Shown: positions 1 to 6,081 of the stretch, one piece after another
Layout: the number at the start of each line of letters is the position of its first letter
Position numbering within the stretch: position 1 is the stretch's first letter
IMG/VR virus record: IMGVR_UViG_3300049001_000029
Location: 1 to 64,000 of that record
Strand: one strand, 5' to 3'
From: a virus
DNA length: 64,000 nucleotides
Program-made: the position numbers and the translations under genes
The notes under the pieces: model-generated
Database searches by the model: none
Told to the model about the DNA's origin: nothing
Seen by the model: the letters and a program-made list of their open reading frames with translations, nothing else

Positions 1-67
1 GCCGCAGGCCGTCACCGTGGACTCGCCGCAGGCCCTCACCGTGGACTTGCCGTAGGCCGTCACCGTG
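1..67. repeat. 24-bp tandem repeat
   Basis: Three copies, the last partial, at 1-24, 25-48 and 49-67. They differ at only a few bases and each encodes one 8-residue repeat of the overlapping gene. The array probably continues left of the window. Confidence 0.9.
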
Positions 68-171
68 ATCCAAACGCCTCGGTCAGAGCGAATCTCGATC
101 CACCGGACCCGATCGGCGATAGCCTGATCCAGTTCGTCCTGGGTGCTAACAACACGCTCGAAAGTGCTCAT
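1..171 (-). CDS. Repeat protein, 3' end outside window
   Basis: 57 codons are visible and the frame runs off the left edge, so the C-terminus is missing. The start is an ATG at 171 with AGAGGTGG four bases upstream. The N-terminal ~35 residues are an ordinary acidic stretch (MSTFERVVSTQDELDQAI). From there the protein becomes an 8-residue repeat, (I/S)TVTAYG, KSTVRACG, ESTVTACG. Alternating small, Val and Gly residues of this kind occur in short beta-solenoid repeats of phage and secreted actinobacterial proteins. Function unknown; the solenoid fold is inference. Confidence 0.7.
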   Translation of the reverse strand, partial: MSTFERVVSTQDELDQAIADRVRWIEIRSDRGVWITVTAYGKSTVRACGESTVTACG

Positions 172-220
172 CAGGCCACCTCTTTTTGTGGGCAGAGCAT
201 GCCTAGCCTTACCTTGGCCA

Positions 221-568
221 TTACCGTTCACCTGTTCCCGGGTGCGCGGCGTACTTGGCTTGCACCCGGGCCCACTTGTCGGCCAGCGCGGCGTCTAGGT
301 CAACGCCTTCGGTGTGGGCGATCGCCATGACGGAGAGCACCACATCGGCTAGTTCGTCGCGTAGCCGCGCGTCCCAGCCCTCCGGTGGTGGTGGGCGTCG
401 GTCGGCGCGTTTACCGATTGCGTCGCATACCTCGCCGGCCTCGGAGGCGAGTTTGAGTCCTTGGGCGAGGACGTCGCGGTGGGGGCCGTAGGTGTGTTCC
501 AGCCATGCGCCGACCGCGACTGGGGTGGGCACGGTCTGGCACTGGTCCAATTTAGTTGCGTGATACAC
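221..568 (-). CDS. MazG-like NTP pyrophosphohydrolase
   Basis: The 115-residue product carries the all-alpha NTP-PPase signature: EAGEVCDAIGK followed by LRDELADVVLSVMAIA, i.e. the EExx(E/D) and ExxD metal-binding helices. MazG-like enzymes hydrolyse (d)NTPs to NMP and PPi; in phages they adjust nucleotide or alarmone pools. I chose the GTG at 568 because GAGAGG lies six bases upstream; an in-frame GTG at 622 would add 18 residues without a clear ribosome site. It follows a 37-residue micro-ORF whose TGA sits just before this ribosome site. Confidence 0.8.
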   Translation of the reverse strand: MYHATKLDQCQTVPTPVAVGAWLEHTYGPHRDVLAQGLKLASEAGEVCDAIGKRADRRPPPPEGWDARLRDELADVVLSVMAIAHTEGVDLDAALADKWARVQAKYAAHPGTGER

Positions 569-578
569 GTAAAACCTC

Positions 579-692
579 TCAAGATCGCGTTTTGCGGGCC
601 GACCAAGATTGTCCGGCCGCACTCACGCACGTCCACGTCTTGGCCGCCGTTCCGATCAGGGCGACAGCGAAGACGATCTCAATCGTTCGCAC
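579..692 (-). CDS. 37-aa small protein with hydrophobic N-terminus
   Basis: GTG start at 692 preceded by GGGAG at a five-base gap; the stop lies immediately before the ribosome site of the MazG-like gene. The product begins MRTIEIVFAVALIGTAAKTW, a possible signal or membrane helix. No family recognised. Support is the ribosome site and its exact fit between neighbours. Confidence 0.4.
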   Translation of the reverse strand: MRTIEIVFAVALIGTAAKTWTCVSAAGQSWSARKTRS

Positions 693-709
693 AGCAACTC
701 CCGTCCTTG

Positions 710-955
710 TCACACATCGGGTACCTCGTTAGGTACGTGCCATTGACGGCGCAGATACGCGGTGAACGCCGGGATTCGCTCGTCTCGGTAGAACGGGTCC
801 AGATCGGTGCCGCGCACCTGGTCGAGCGTGAGCCGGTCCAGATCGCACGCCACGTTGAACAGAGTTTGACCTTCACGCCACTCCGGGTATGAGAGACGTG
901 CATCCTCGACGAGTGTGTGAAACCGATCCCACCTCCGGTTACCGGGCGAGGTCAT
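710..955 (-). CDS. Small phage protein, unknown function
   Basis: 81 residues, no membrane segment. The segment QVRGTDLDPFYRDERIPAF resembles a small conserved protein I associate with actinobacteriophages, but I know no function for it. Its start lies seven bases from the stop of the upstream gene, so the two are probably co-transcribed. Confidence 0.65.
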   Translation of the reverse strand: MTSPGNRRWDRFHTLVEDARLSYPEWREGQTLFNVACDLDRLTLDQVRGTDLDPFYRDERIPAFTAYLRRQWHVPNEVPDV

Positions 956-961
956 CCCGCA

Positions 962-1171
962 TCACCTCACGCCTGTTTGCACGGCGGGGAATTCGTCCAC
1001 GTCCCGCGCGGGCACTATGAACTCGCGCGCAACAACTTGATCCTTGATGGCTACACGAATCTGTACGTGAATCTTCGGATTATCGCCCACATAGACGCCG
1101 GACAAGGCGGTTCCGAAGTAGACGACTCCACGTGGATTGGTGTACACGATCTGGTCGTTAGGGACAATCAC
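962..1171 (-). CDS. Hypothetical protein
   Basis: 69 residues, soluble, rich in beta-favouring residues (VVYFGTALSGVYVGDNPKI). It overlaps the upstream membrane-protein gene by 14 bases and is followed after six bases by the next gene, as expected inside a compact minus-strand operon. No family recognised. Confidence 0.6.
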   Translation of the reverse strand: MIVPNDQIVYTNPRGVVYFGTALSGVYVGDNPKIHVQIRVAIKDQVVAREFIVPARDVDEFPAVQTGVR

Positions 1172-1295
1172 AACGCTCCCCCGTTTCCTCGAACACGTCA
1201 GTCGCCTGGTCCAGGAACTCGCACATTTCCTTTGCCAACAGGACGGCCGCCATCACGGCAAGTACTAACACGCCGAATACAGCCGCGAGGATCAT
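1158..1295 (-). CDS. 45-aa single-pass membrane protein
   Basis: Begins MILAAVFGVLVLAVMAAVLL, one clear transmembrane helix, then an acidic tail ending ERCDCP. ATG at 1295 has GAGGA eight bases upstream and overlaps the stop of the preceding micro-ORF as ATGA. A longer open frame exists upstream but its sequence looks non-coding. Function unknown; an inner-membrane accessory is likely. Confidence 0.6.
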   Translation of the reverse strand: MILAAVFGVLVLAVMAAVLLAKEMCEFLDQATDVFEETGERCDCP

Positions 1296-1396
1296 CGGAT
1301 TTTCCTCGAAAGCATCCGAACTATCTCGGCGAACGGCTCCGTTAAAATGCCCAGCACGTACCAACAGGCACACAACAGCACAACCCACATGACCAT
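1292..1396 (-). CDS. 34-aa membrane micro-ORF
   Basis: Reads MVMWVVLLCACWYVLGILTE and then a basic tail (MLSRKIR): one membrane helix with a positive cytoplasmic end. It overlaps the upstream gene as TGATG and the downstream 45-aa gene as ATGA, so translation can pass through all three. Two adjacent tiny membrane proteins suggest a pair acting together; that is inference. Confidence 0.55.
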   Translation of the reverse strand: MVMWVVLLCACWYVLGILTEPFAEIVRMLSRKIR

Positions 1397-1692
1397 CACG
1401 CCGCCTCCTCAGGTACGGCGGCGATGGCCTGTGCCACCATCGGTGGCACCGGTGCCACGCAAGGGTCCGCAAGGACCACTGCGGCCTCGGCCAACAGTCT
1501 CGGGTCAACCGTTTTCTGGCGCCATGCTTTGGTGATTGCCTGCTGTGTCAACAAACGTTCGCGGTTGATGCGGGTCGCTACTATGTTTGTCAGGTCCACC
1601 AGTATGTGTGCGGGTGCGTAGTGCAAGGTGTCCTGCAATAGGTTCATGATCGCAATAGACGTTTTCCGTTCAGTTACCTCGTTCGCGCTCAT
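1396..1692 (-). CDS. Hypothetical protein (98 aa)
   Basis: Predicted soluble and mostly helical, with a proline-rich C-terminus (PCVAPVPPMVAQAI). I chose the ATG at 1692 (MSANEVTERK) because sequence upstream of it in this frame is arginine-rich and overlaps the next gene. No strong ribosome site is visible. Stop overlaps the 34-aa micro-ORF by one base. Function not recognised. Confidence 0.55.
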   Translation of the reverse strand: MSANEVTERKTSIAIMNLLQDTLHYAPAHILVDLTNIVATRINRERLLTQQAITKAWRQKTVDPRLLAEAAVVLADPCVAPVPPMVAQAIAAVPEEAA

Positions 1693-1703
1693 ACCATGAA
1701 ACA

Positions 1704-1919
1704 TCAGGCACCCCAACAGATAGGACACAACGGGACGGTAAGATCGTTTGAATAACGTCGCACAAATCCCATATGTATCTGGTCCACAATCCCGCAACCA
1801 GTTACGTAGTCCAGATGGCCACCGTGGAAATGCACCGACGTGGTGATCTTGTGGGAGCCGACGATCCACACTGGCGGGGCGAACCACGACTTGTCGCCGA
1901 TGCGCTTCGGGGCGGTCAC
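1704..1919 (-). CDS. Hypothetical protein with C-terminal CPIC
   Basis: 71 residues. GTG at 1919 overlaps the upstream stop as GTGA; a second in-frame GTG lies three codons earlier. The chain has scattered His and Cys (HFHGGH, TGCG) and ends LCPICWGA, so a bound metal is possible but unproven. Confidence 0.6.
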   Translation of the reverse strand: MTAPKRIGDKSWFAPPVWIVGSHKITTSVHFHGGHLDYVTGCGIVDQIHMGFVRRYSNDLTVPLCPICWGA

Positions 1920-2122
1920 CGCGCACACTCCGCAGCGAGCCGCGTCCTGATCTCGCGCAGACTCACCGTGCCGGGCACGCCGGCACGGTGGAAGCCCTGA
2001 GGGCGTGCACGCGCCACAGCCAGCGGGGGGCTGGTCACGCGCGTGGTCTTCAGGGAGGCGTGGTCAGGTACAACAGATGTTCCTGGATCGTCGGGGAGAC
2101 CTGTAGACTTCGGGGTGGTCAT
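1916..2122 (-). CDS. Hypothetical protein (68 aa)
   Basis: ATG at 2122 has the near-perfect ribosome site AGGAGGT six bases upstream, the best in this operon. The product starts MTTPKSTGLPDDPG and ends TRLAAECAR; it is basic and disordered-looking. Coupled by GTGA to the following gene. No family recognised. Confidence 0.6.
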   Translation of the reverse strand: MTTPKSTGLPDDPGTSVVPDHASLKTTRVTSPPLAVARARPQGFHRAGVPGTVSLREIRTRLAAECAR

Positions 2123-2166
2123 CGGCGTTACCTCCTGTAGGTGTGCGTCGTTGGTCGGGTCGAGGC

Positions 2167-2199
2167 GGCGCGCCGGTTTCCTTGCCGGGAAGGCGCGCC
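2167..2199. terminator. Hairpin between two minus-strand genes
   Basis: GGCGCGCC repeated as an inverted pair (2167-2174 and 2192-2199) around a 17-base loop. No T-run follows, so it may be an attenuator or processing site rather than a strong terminator. Confidence 0.4.
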
Positions 2200-2210
2200 C
2201 CTCAGAACTT

Positions 2211-2468
2211 CTATTTCTGGTTTCTCCTCCGCCGTGCCACCGCCGACTTGCGGGCCAGCGATGCGAAGTGGGCCTTGCGGAGGGAATCAGCTCTGGTACT
2301 CCGCTCCTGTGGAGTGAGCTTGTGGTCGGGGTCAACCTGGTCTTCAAACTTGCGCATGAAGGCGTCCCGGGCCGGCGCGGTGGCAGCTGTCCGGTCGCCC
2401 TCGAACGCCCACCGCGTGTGAACCGCCGCGATGCACTGCAGCCGGCGCTCGCTGGGGGTGGCGTTCAT
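2211..2468 (-). CDS. Basic hypothetical protein (85 aa)
   Basis: Starts MNATPSERRLQCIAAVHTRW and ends with an Arg/Lys-rich tail (RRRRNQK) that could bind nucleic acid. ATG at 2468 overlaps the stop of the upstream XRE gene as ATGA, so it is the second gene of that operon. No family recognised. Confidence 0.6.
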   Translation of the reverse strand: MNATPSERRLQCIAAVHTRWAFEGDRTAATAPARDAFMRKFEDQVDPDHKLTPQERSTRADSLRKAHFASLARKSAVARRRRNQK

Positions 2469-2692
2469 GCGGCGCTCCGCTCGTTGGACATGGTGCTGAA
2501 CGCGTTGATGTCGATGTTGAGTGCCTGGGCTAGGGCGTATGCCTTGACCCCCGAGGGTTGGCGCCCCTCCAGCTCGATGTACTTGATCCATGACAGGGAC
2601 ACTCCGGAGAGTCGCGCCAGTTCGGGGCGCTGCAGCCCCTGCCGCTCCCGGATGTCCCTGAGGACTTTCCCGTCTATGTGGCGTCCCTGCAT
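2465..2692 (-). CDS. XRE-family transcriptional regulator
   Basis: 75 residues from the ATG at 2692; an upstream ATG at 2746 would add 18 residues but would put the operator-like repeat at 2703-2722 inside the gene. The helix-turn-helix is RPELARLSGVSLSWIKYIEL. It diverges from another XRE gene at 2861. The pair, close to the integrase, resembles a phage immunity switch in layout. It heads the leftward small-gene operon and probably controls it. Confidence 0.75.
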   Translation of the reverse strand: MQGRHIDGKVLRDIRERQGLQRPELARLSGVSLSWIKYIELEGRQPSGVKAYALAQALNIDINAFSTMSNERSAA

Positions 2693-2702
2693 TGGCTCAT
2701 CA

Positions 2703-2722
2703 TGTCCGTTTGTGGCCGGACA
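2703..2722. promoter_or_regulatory. Inverted repeat, likely XRE operator
   Basis: TGTCCG and CGGACA separated by eight bases, just upstream of the chosen start of the leftward XRE gene. A further TGTCCG half-site lies at 2821-2826 and a GGACA at 2728-2732, all in the spacer between the two divergent XRE genes. Confidence 0.55.
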
Positions 2723-2860
2723 GTCAAGGACATTGTGGGGCATCACTGGTCAAACCGTACGCCAGCAGGCACGATGAGGTCAGGGTGGCTAGCGGGGGAC
2801 GCGGTGACACGACGTAAAAATGTCCGAAGATGGCCTGTAGTGGCTCTACACTTAGGGACT

Positions 2861-3175
2861 ATGACTAGCGGAAAAGATCTTCGCCGCGCTCGCCAGGCGC
2901 GGCGGATGTCCCAAAGCGAGCTAGCGGCGATCTTGAAAGTCAGCGCTAAGACCGTCATGCGGTGGGAGCACAGCGACCAACTCCCCGACGCGGTGGTCCC
3001 CGTGGTCGAAGACTTCCTGAGCGTTCATGCGCTAGACAGTGGGCCTGCCCTGAGAGAGGCTACTGATATACAGCTCGCGGTGGAGCTGCTCAATCGTTTG
3101 CAGGACGCGGGTGACAGAAAGCCGTGGCTCGACGATGATCGAGACGGTGGCGTAGGTATCGATAGCCTCGACTAG
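2861..3175 (+). CDS. XRE-family transcriptional regulator
   Basis: 104 residues. HTH at residues ~7-40 (RARQARRMSQSELAAILKVS, then KTVMRWEHSDQLP). The rest is a helical, acidic tail without a protease-like domain. ATG at 2861 was chosen because the upstream in-frame extension crosses the divergent regulatory region; no ribosome site is obvious, so leaderless initiation is possible. Likely partner or antagonist of the regulator at 2465. Confidence 0.75.
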   Translation: MTSGKDLRRARQARRMSQSELAAILKVSAKTVMRWEHSDQLPDAVVPVVEDFLSVHALDSGPALREATDIQLAVELLNRLQDAGDRKPWLDDDRDGGVGIDSLD

Positions 3176-3357
3176 TAAAGAGCGCCTAAGTCAGACACGA
3201 CTGAGACTCGCTCATATCATCTATCGACGCGTAATCGTTGAGTGTTTCCTGGAAGTTTAATGTTCACTCATATGGCGTACCCGGCGGGGGCTGAGTGGGT
3301 GTCTAATTGTGCATCTGCAATTGCGCCAGTCACCCATCGTCACACAACGGAGTCTCC

Positions 3358-3579
3358 GTGGCCACAGAGGTGTCACACGAACGGCGGTTGCGCGACCTCG
3401 TCACGCGCATCACCGGGTATCAGACGAAGCTCAGCAGCGGATTACTGACACCCGTGTACGTAAATTACTGGGATCGAATCATAGAGATCGATCCAGACAG
3501 AGACCTGACGAAACTTGGCGATCTTTTGTTGATCGCGGTCGCCTGCGTCATCGACCCAACATTCACCTATCATAACTAA
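3358..3579 (+). CDS. Hypothetical protein (73 aa)
   Basis: GTG at 3358 with GGAG eight bases upstream. Soluble and helical, YWDRIIEIDPDRDLTKLGDL followed by a hydrophobic helix. It faces the integrase gene, whose stop is ~50 bases away. The 180 bases before it hold no gene I can support. No family recognised. Confidence 0.5.
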   Translation: MATEVSHERRLRDLVTRITGYQTKLSSGLLTPVYVNYWDRIIEIDPDRDLTKLGDLLLIAVACVIDPTFTYHN

Positions 3580-3627
3580 AAACGGTGCCCCAGTTTTGTC
3601 CGTCTAGGCGCTCCAGTCCCCGGCGTA

Positions 3628-4530
3628 CTAGAACTCCCCAAGCCCCAACTGGCGTGACTCCACCGCCGCTCTTTCCGACGCTGTCGCCGCTGTATACCGG
3701 TCCATCATCGATCGGGTGCTCCACCCCGCAACTGTCATCAGCCCCCCCTCCGAACCACCGGCCGCAAGCCAGCGCTGCGCTGACGTGTGCCGGGTCAGAT
3801 GCGGGTGGAAGTCCTTCACCCCCGCCTGCTCGGCGCGGCGTTTCAACGAGCAGTACAGCCCCGGATACCCGAACCCTTTCGAATCGGTTCCGAGCCACAA
3901 GGCACCTGACGACTCGGACAAGACGTGCTTGCGGCGCATCCGGATGTACCGGTCAAGCGCTTGACCGCACTGCGCGCTGAACGGCACCACGCGCCCCTTG
4001 CCGCCTTTGGAGCGGCGCACGGTGACGACACCTTCCCGAAGGTTCACATCCGAGAGTTTGATGTTGACCACGTCGGATGCCCGCAACGCCGACTCCAGCA
4101 TCAATCTCAAGATCGCGTTGTCCCGTACGTTCCGGAACGATCTTGACTTGCACGAATCCAGCAGGCGGCGACACTCCTCATCGGACAGACGCGCCACCAC
4201 CTTTTTGTCCAGCCGCACCGGTTTCAAACCCAACAGCTCGTCGTGGGGAATCTCCTGCTCCTCGGCCAGCCACGCCGAGAACAGGCACAGAGACTGCTGC
4301 CGCGTCAAGGCGGTCTTGGCCTGCCTACCACTGTCCAGCAGCTCCGCCACCCATCTGTTCACCGTGTCCCGGTTCAGCCGGGGCTCCACGTCGTTGGCGG
4401 CGCACCATGCCAAAAACTGTCTAAGCCCCGTGGTATACGACTTGAGCGTCTCCAGCGAGCGCCGGCTGGCCCGTAGGTGCAGCGACCAGGATTCGCCGAG
4501 GACAGCTAAGTCGGGATGGGGCACAGACAC
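3628..4530 (-). CDS. Tyrosine recombinase / phage integrase
   Basis: 300 residues, the size of XerC/D-type recombinases. N-terminal SAM-like core-binding domain (~1-105), then the catalytic domain: Arg150 (ESALRAS), Lys175/178 in the beta-hairpin RRSKGGKGR, His244-x-x-Arg247 (HLTRH), Trp270 in place of the second His (AGWSTRS), nucleophile Tyr279 (MDRYT). All expected residues are present, so it should be active. It would integrate and excise the element at att sites; I could not identify attP. It is transcribed away from the 400-base regulatory spacer at 4531-4930. Confidence 0.9.
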   Translation of the reverse strand: MSVPHPDLAVLGESWSLHLRASRRSLETLKSYTTGLRQFLAWCAANDVEPRLNRDTVNRWVAELLDSGRQAKTALTRQQSLCLFSAWLAEEQEIPHDELLGLKPVRLDKKVVARLSDEECRRLLDSCKSRSFRNVRDNAILRLMLESALRASDVVNIKLSDVNLREGVVTVRRSKGGKGRVVPFSAQCGQALDRYIRMRRKHVLSESSGALWLGTDSKGFGYPGLYCSLKRRAEQAGVKDFHPHLTRHTSAQRWLAAGGSEGGLMTVAGWSTRSMMDRYTAATASERAAVESRQLGLGEF

Positions 4531-4728
4531 TCCCTGTCGAAGATCAACGCTTAGTAGTCGCTATCTTAGCAAGGTAGCGCTGTAGAGCCACGGTTGGAGG
4601 ACCAGTACGGCTATAACCGCAGGTCAGAGCCCTAATCCCTTAGCGGCGGGTGCGTAGGTAGTCGGCCACCACTTCCCTGGCCAGGCTGTGCGTCACACTG
4701 ATTTGAGCAGGTCGGCATGGAGCGCTGA

Positions 4729-4767
4729 AGGCTGAACTATCCTGTGCACTCGGCAGGACTTCAGCCT
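4729..4767. terminator. Inverted repeat
   Basis: AGGCTGAA and TTCAGCCT as outer arms with an inner CCTG/CAGG pair. No poly-T; it may be a recombinase arm site or a structured RNA element rather than a terminator. Confidence 0.35.
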
Positions 4768-4889
4768 CGCGGTTCGCTCAGGCGTGGCTAGTCGCGCAGC
4801 GCGACGCACTCACGCTGGTAGTTACGCAGGTACTCGCGGCGCTCGCTACTTGGTGTTGGCATAGCCCTTCCGGCTATCGGTTCCGTTTC

Positions 4890-4913
4890 ATCTCAAGCAT
4901 GAGATAGCATCTC
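4890..4913. promoter_or_regulatory. Overlapping inverted repeats before transfer operon
   Basis: ATCTCA-AGCA-TGAGAT (4890-4905) overlaps GAGAT-AGC-ATCTC (4901-4913), giving three alternating half-sites just 18 bases before the first gene of the rightward block. This is the layout of an operator for a dimeric repressor such as the Kor-type regulators of actinomycete conjugative elements; the identity of the regulator is unknown. Confidence 0.5.
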
Positions 4914-4930
4914 CCATATGATGCCTGCTC

Positions 4931-5164
4931 ATGGCGAACGGCGACCTCTCGGAGGTTCCTACGGACGAGCTTGTTCGCCTCGCCAGATCAGCCACCGAGT
5001 CCCGGCGCAGGCAAGACGAGAAGGCCGACGAAGCGGCGCGACGCCAGGGTTCGGTAATCGCGGAACTGGTACGTCGGCCTGGCTGGACCTACGCGCGCGT
5101 CGCGGAGACGCTCGGCATGGACGACTCAACTGCGCACAGGCTAGCCAGGCGCGCTCAGGAGTAG
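4931..5164 (+). CDS. Small helix-turn-helix protein
   Basis: 77 residues. The N-terminal half is a charged helix (SATESRRRQDEKADEAARRQ) and the C-terminal half a sigma/Hin-like HTH, WTYARVAETLGMDDSTAHRL. First gene of the AICE-like block, 16 bases before the DUF2637 gene. Such small HTH proteins often head transfer operons of actinomycete elements and may regulate them through the repeats just upstream. Confidence 0.65.
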   Translation: MANGDLSEVPTDELVRLARSATESRRRQDEKADEAARRQGSVIAELVRRPGWTYARVAETLGMDDSTAHRLARRAQE

Positions 5165-5180
5165 CTCTCGGGGGTGCGCA

Positions 5181-5807
5181 GTGAAGCGCCCTGACCTGTT
5201 CCTCGCGCCGTCCGCCGTGTTCATCTTCGGTTTCGGAGCGTCGCTGGCGGCCAACCTGCTGTGGACATGGTCGGGCGGCCCGGTGCGGGTTCTGGGCGGT
5301 GCGTTCGCTTCGATCGCACTACCAGCGGCTATCCACCTGTGGCCGAGGGTCTATGCACCCGAGCGGCTGGTCCGGGGCCTGCGGAACCTGGTGATGGCCA
5401 CGATCGCCGTCTTGGCCGCGACTACGACGTTCTGGCACGCGTCCTCACTGCTGGTTGCGCACGGCGAGGAGGTCTGGCTCGCGCGGGCCTACCCGATCAT
5501 GACCGAGCTACTGGTGGTTTTCGCCGTACTGGCCAATCGGACACCGCGCAAGGTTGTCACGCCGGCCGCGCGGCGTGCGCCAAGCCAGGTTGCACCGAAG
5601 CCCACACCCGCCAAGACAAACCCCGGTTTGCTTGCACCCCCCACGCCACCGAGCGAGATCACCGCCCACCGTGGCGACCGTGATGACCGGGTTGCGTGGC
5701 TACGCGGCCAGCCGGAGATGTCCTGGACGGATCAGGTGCGTGCGGTAGAGCAGCAGTTCGGGGTTAGTCGGTCCACAGCTAAGCGCGTTGTCTCGGAGGT
5801 GGCGTGA
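5181..5807 (+). CDS. DUF2637-like (Spd-type) membrane protein
   Basis: 208 residues with four membrane helices in ~1-125, including the motif TTFWHASSLLVAHGEEVW, then a Pro/Thr-rich linker (~125-160) and a C-terminal HTH (QQFGVSRSTAKRVV). This membrane domain plus HTH is typical of DUF2637 proteins that precede the FtsK/TraB gene in actinomycete integrative elements, where they are linked to intramycelial plasmid spread. Stop overlaps the next start (ATGATG). Confidence 0.7.
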   Translation: MKRPDLFLAPSAVFIFGFGASLAANLLWTWSGGPVRVLGGAFASIALPAAIHLWPRVYAPERLVRGLRNLVMATIAVLAATTTFWHASSLLVAHGEEVWLARAYPIMTELLVVFAVLANRTPRKVVTPAARRAPSQVAPKPTPAKTNPGLLAPPTPPSEITAHRGDRDDRVAWLRGQPEMSWTDQVRAVEQQFGVSRSTAKRVVSEVA

Positions 5808-6079
5808 TGGGTTTCCTTGGCTGCTACTGGGGCGAGAAGAACAACCCCGCCAATCAAACTAATGATGCCGACTGGGAGCTGACCACTGTGCGGGTGTCGG
5901 CTCTGCGCTATGGCCACTCCCCGGACAAGCGCGGGGAACGCACCGACAAGTGGGGCAAGGCTCCAATCCATGTCAAGCAGGGTTGGTCGGGCCTGGTGGT
6001 GCACAACGGAAACGATCGGCTCTACTACGCCAAACAGCGCGGCGACACCCACATCCAGGCTTGGGTAAAGAGGAACTGA
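5804..6079 (+). CDS. Hypothetical protein between DUF2637 and FtsK
   Basis: 91 residues (or 90 from the second ATG), soluble, Trp/Tyr-rich (MGFLGCYWGEKNNPANQTND). Translationally coupled to the DUF2637 gene and ends three bases before the FtsK start. Not a family I recognise; its position suggests a role in DNA transfer. Confidence 0.55.
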   Translation: MMGFLGCYWGEKNNPANQTNDADWELTTVRVSALRYGHSPDKRGERTDKWGKAPIHVKQGWSGLVVHNGNDRLYYAKQRGDTHIQAWVKRN

Positions 6080-6081
6080 CG

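Larger units (their letters stand above)
4531..4930. other. Regulatory spacer upstream of integrase and transfer block
   Basis: 400 bases without a convincing gene. It holds the hairpin at 4729-4767, a possible 24-codon ORF on the minus strand (4788-4862, MPTPSSERREYLRNYQREC) that may be a gene remnant, and the inverted repeats at 4890-4913. An attP could lie here next to int, but no core can be recognised without a host sequence. Confidence 0.5.

Noticed and set aside
2043-2777. 244-aa plus-strand ORF
   Set aside because: Antisense to three coupled minus-strand genes with good ribosome sites; Arg/Ser/Pro-rich composition typical of GC-rich antisense frames.
4531-4930. attP core
   Set aside because: The place is right, next to int, but without the host junction no core can be told from other repeats.
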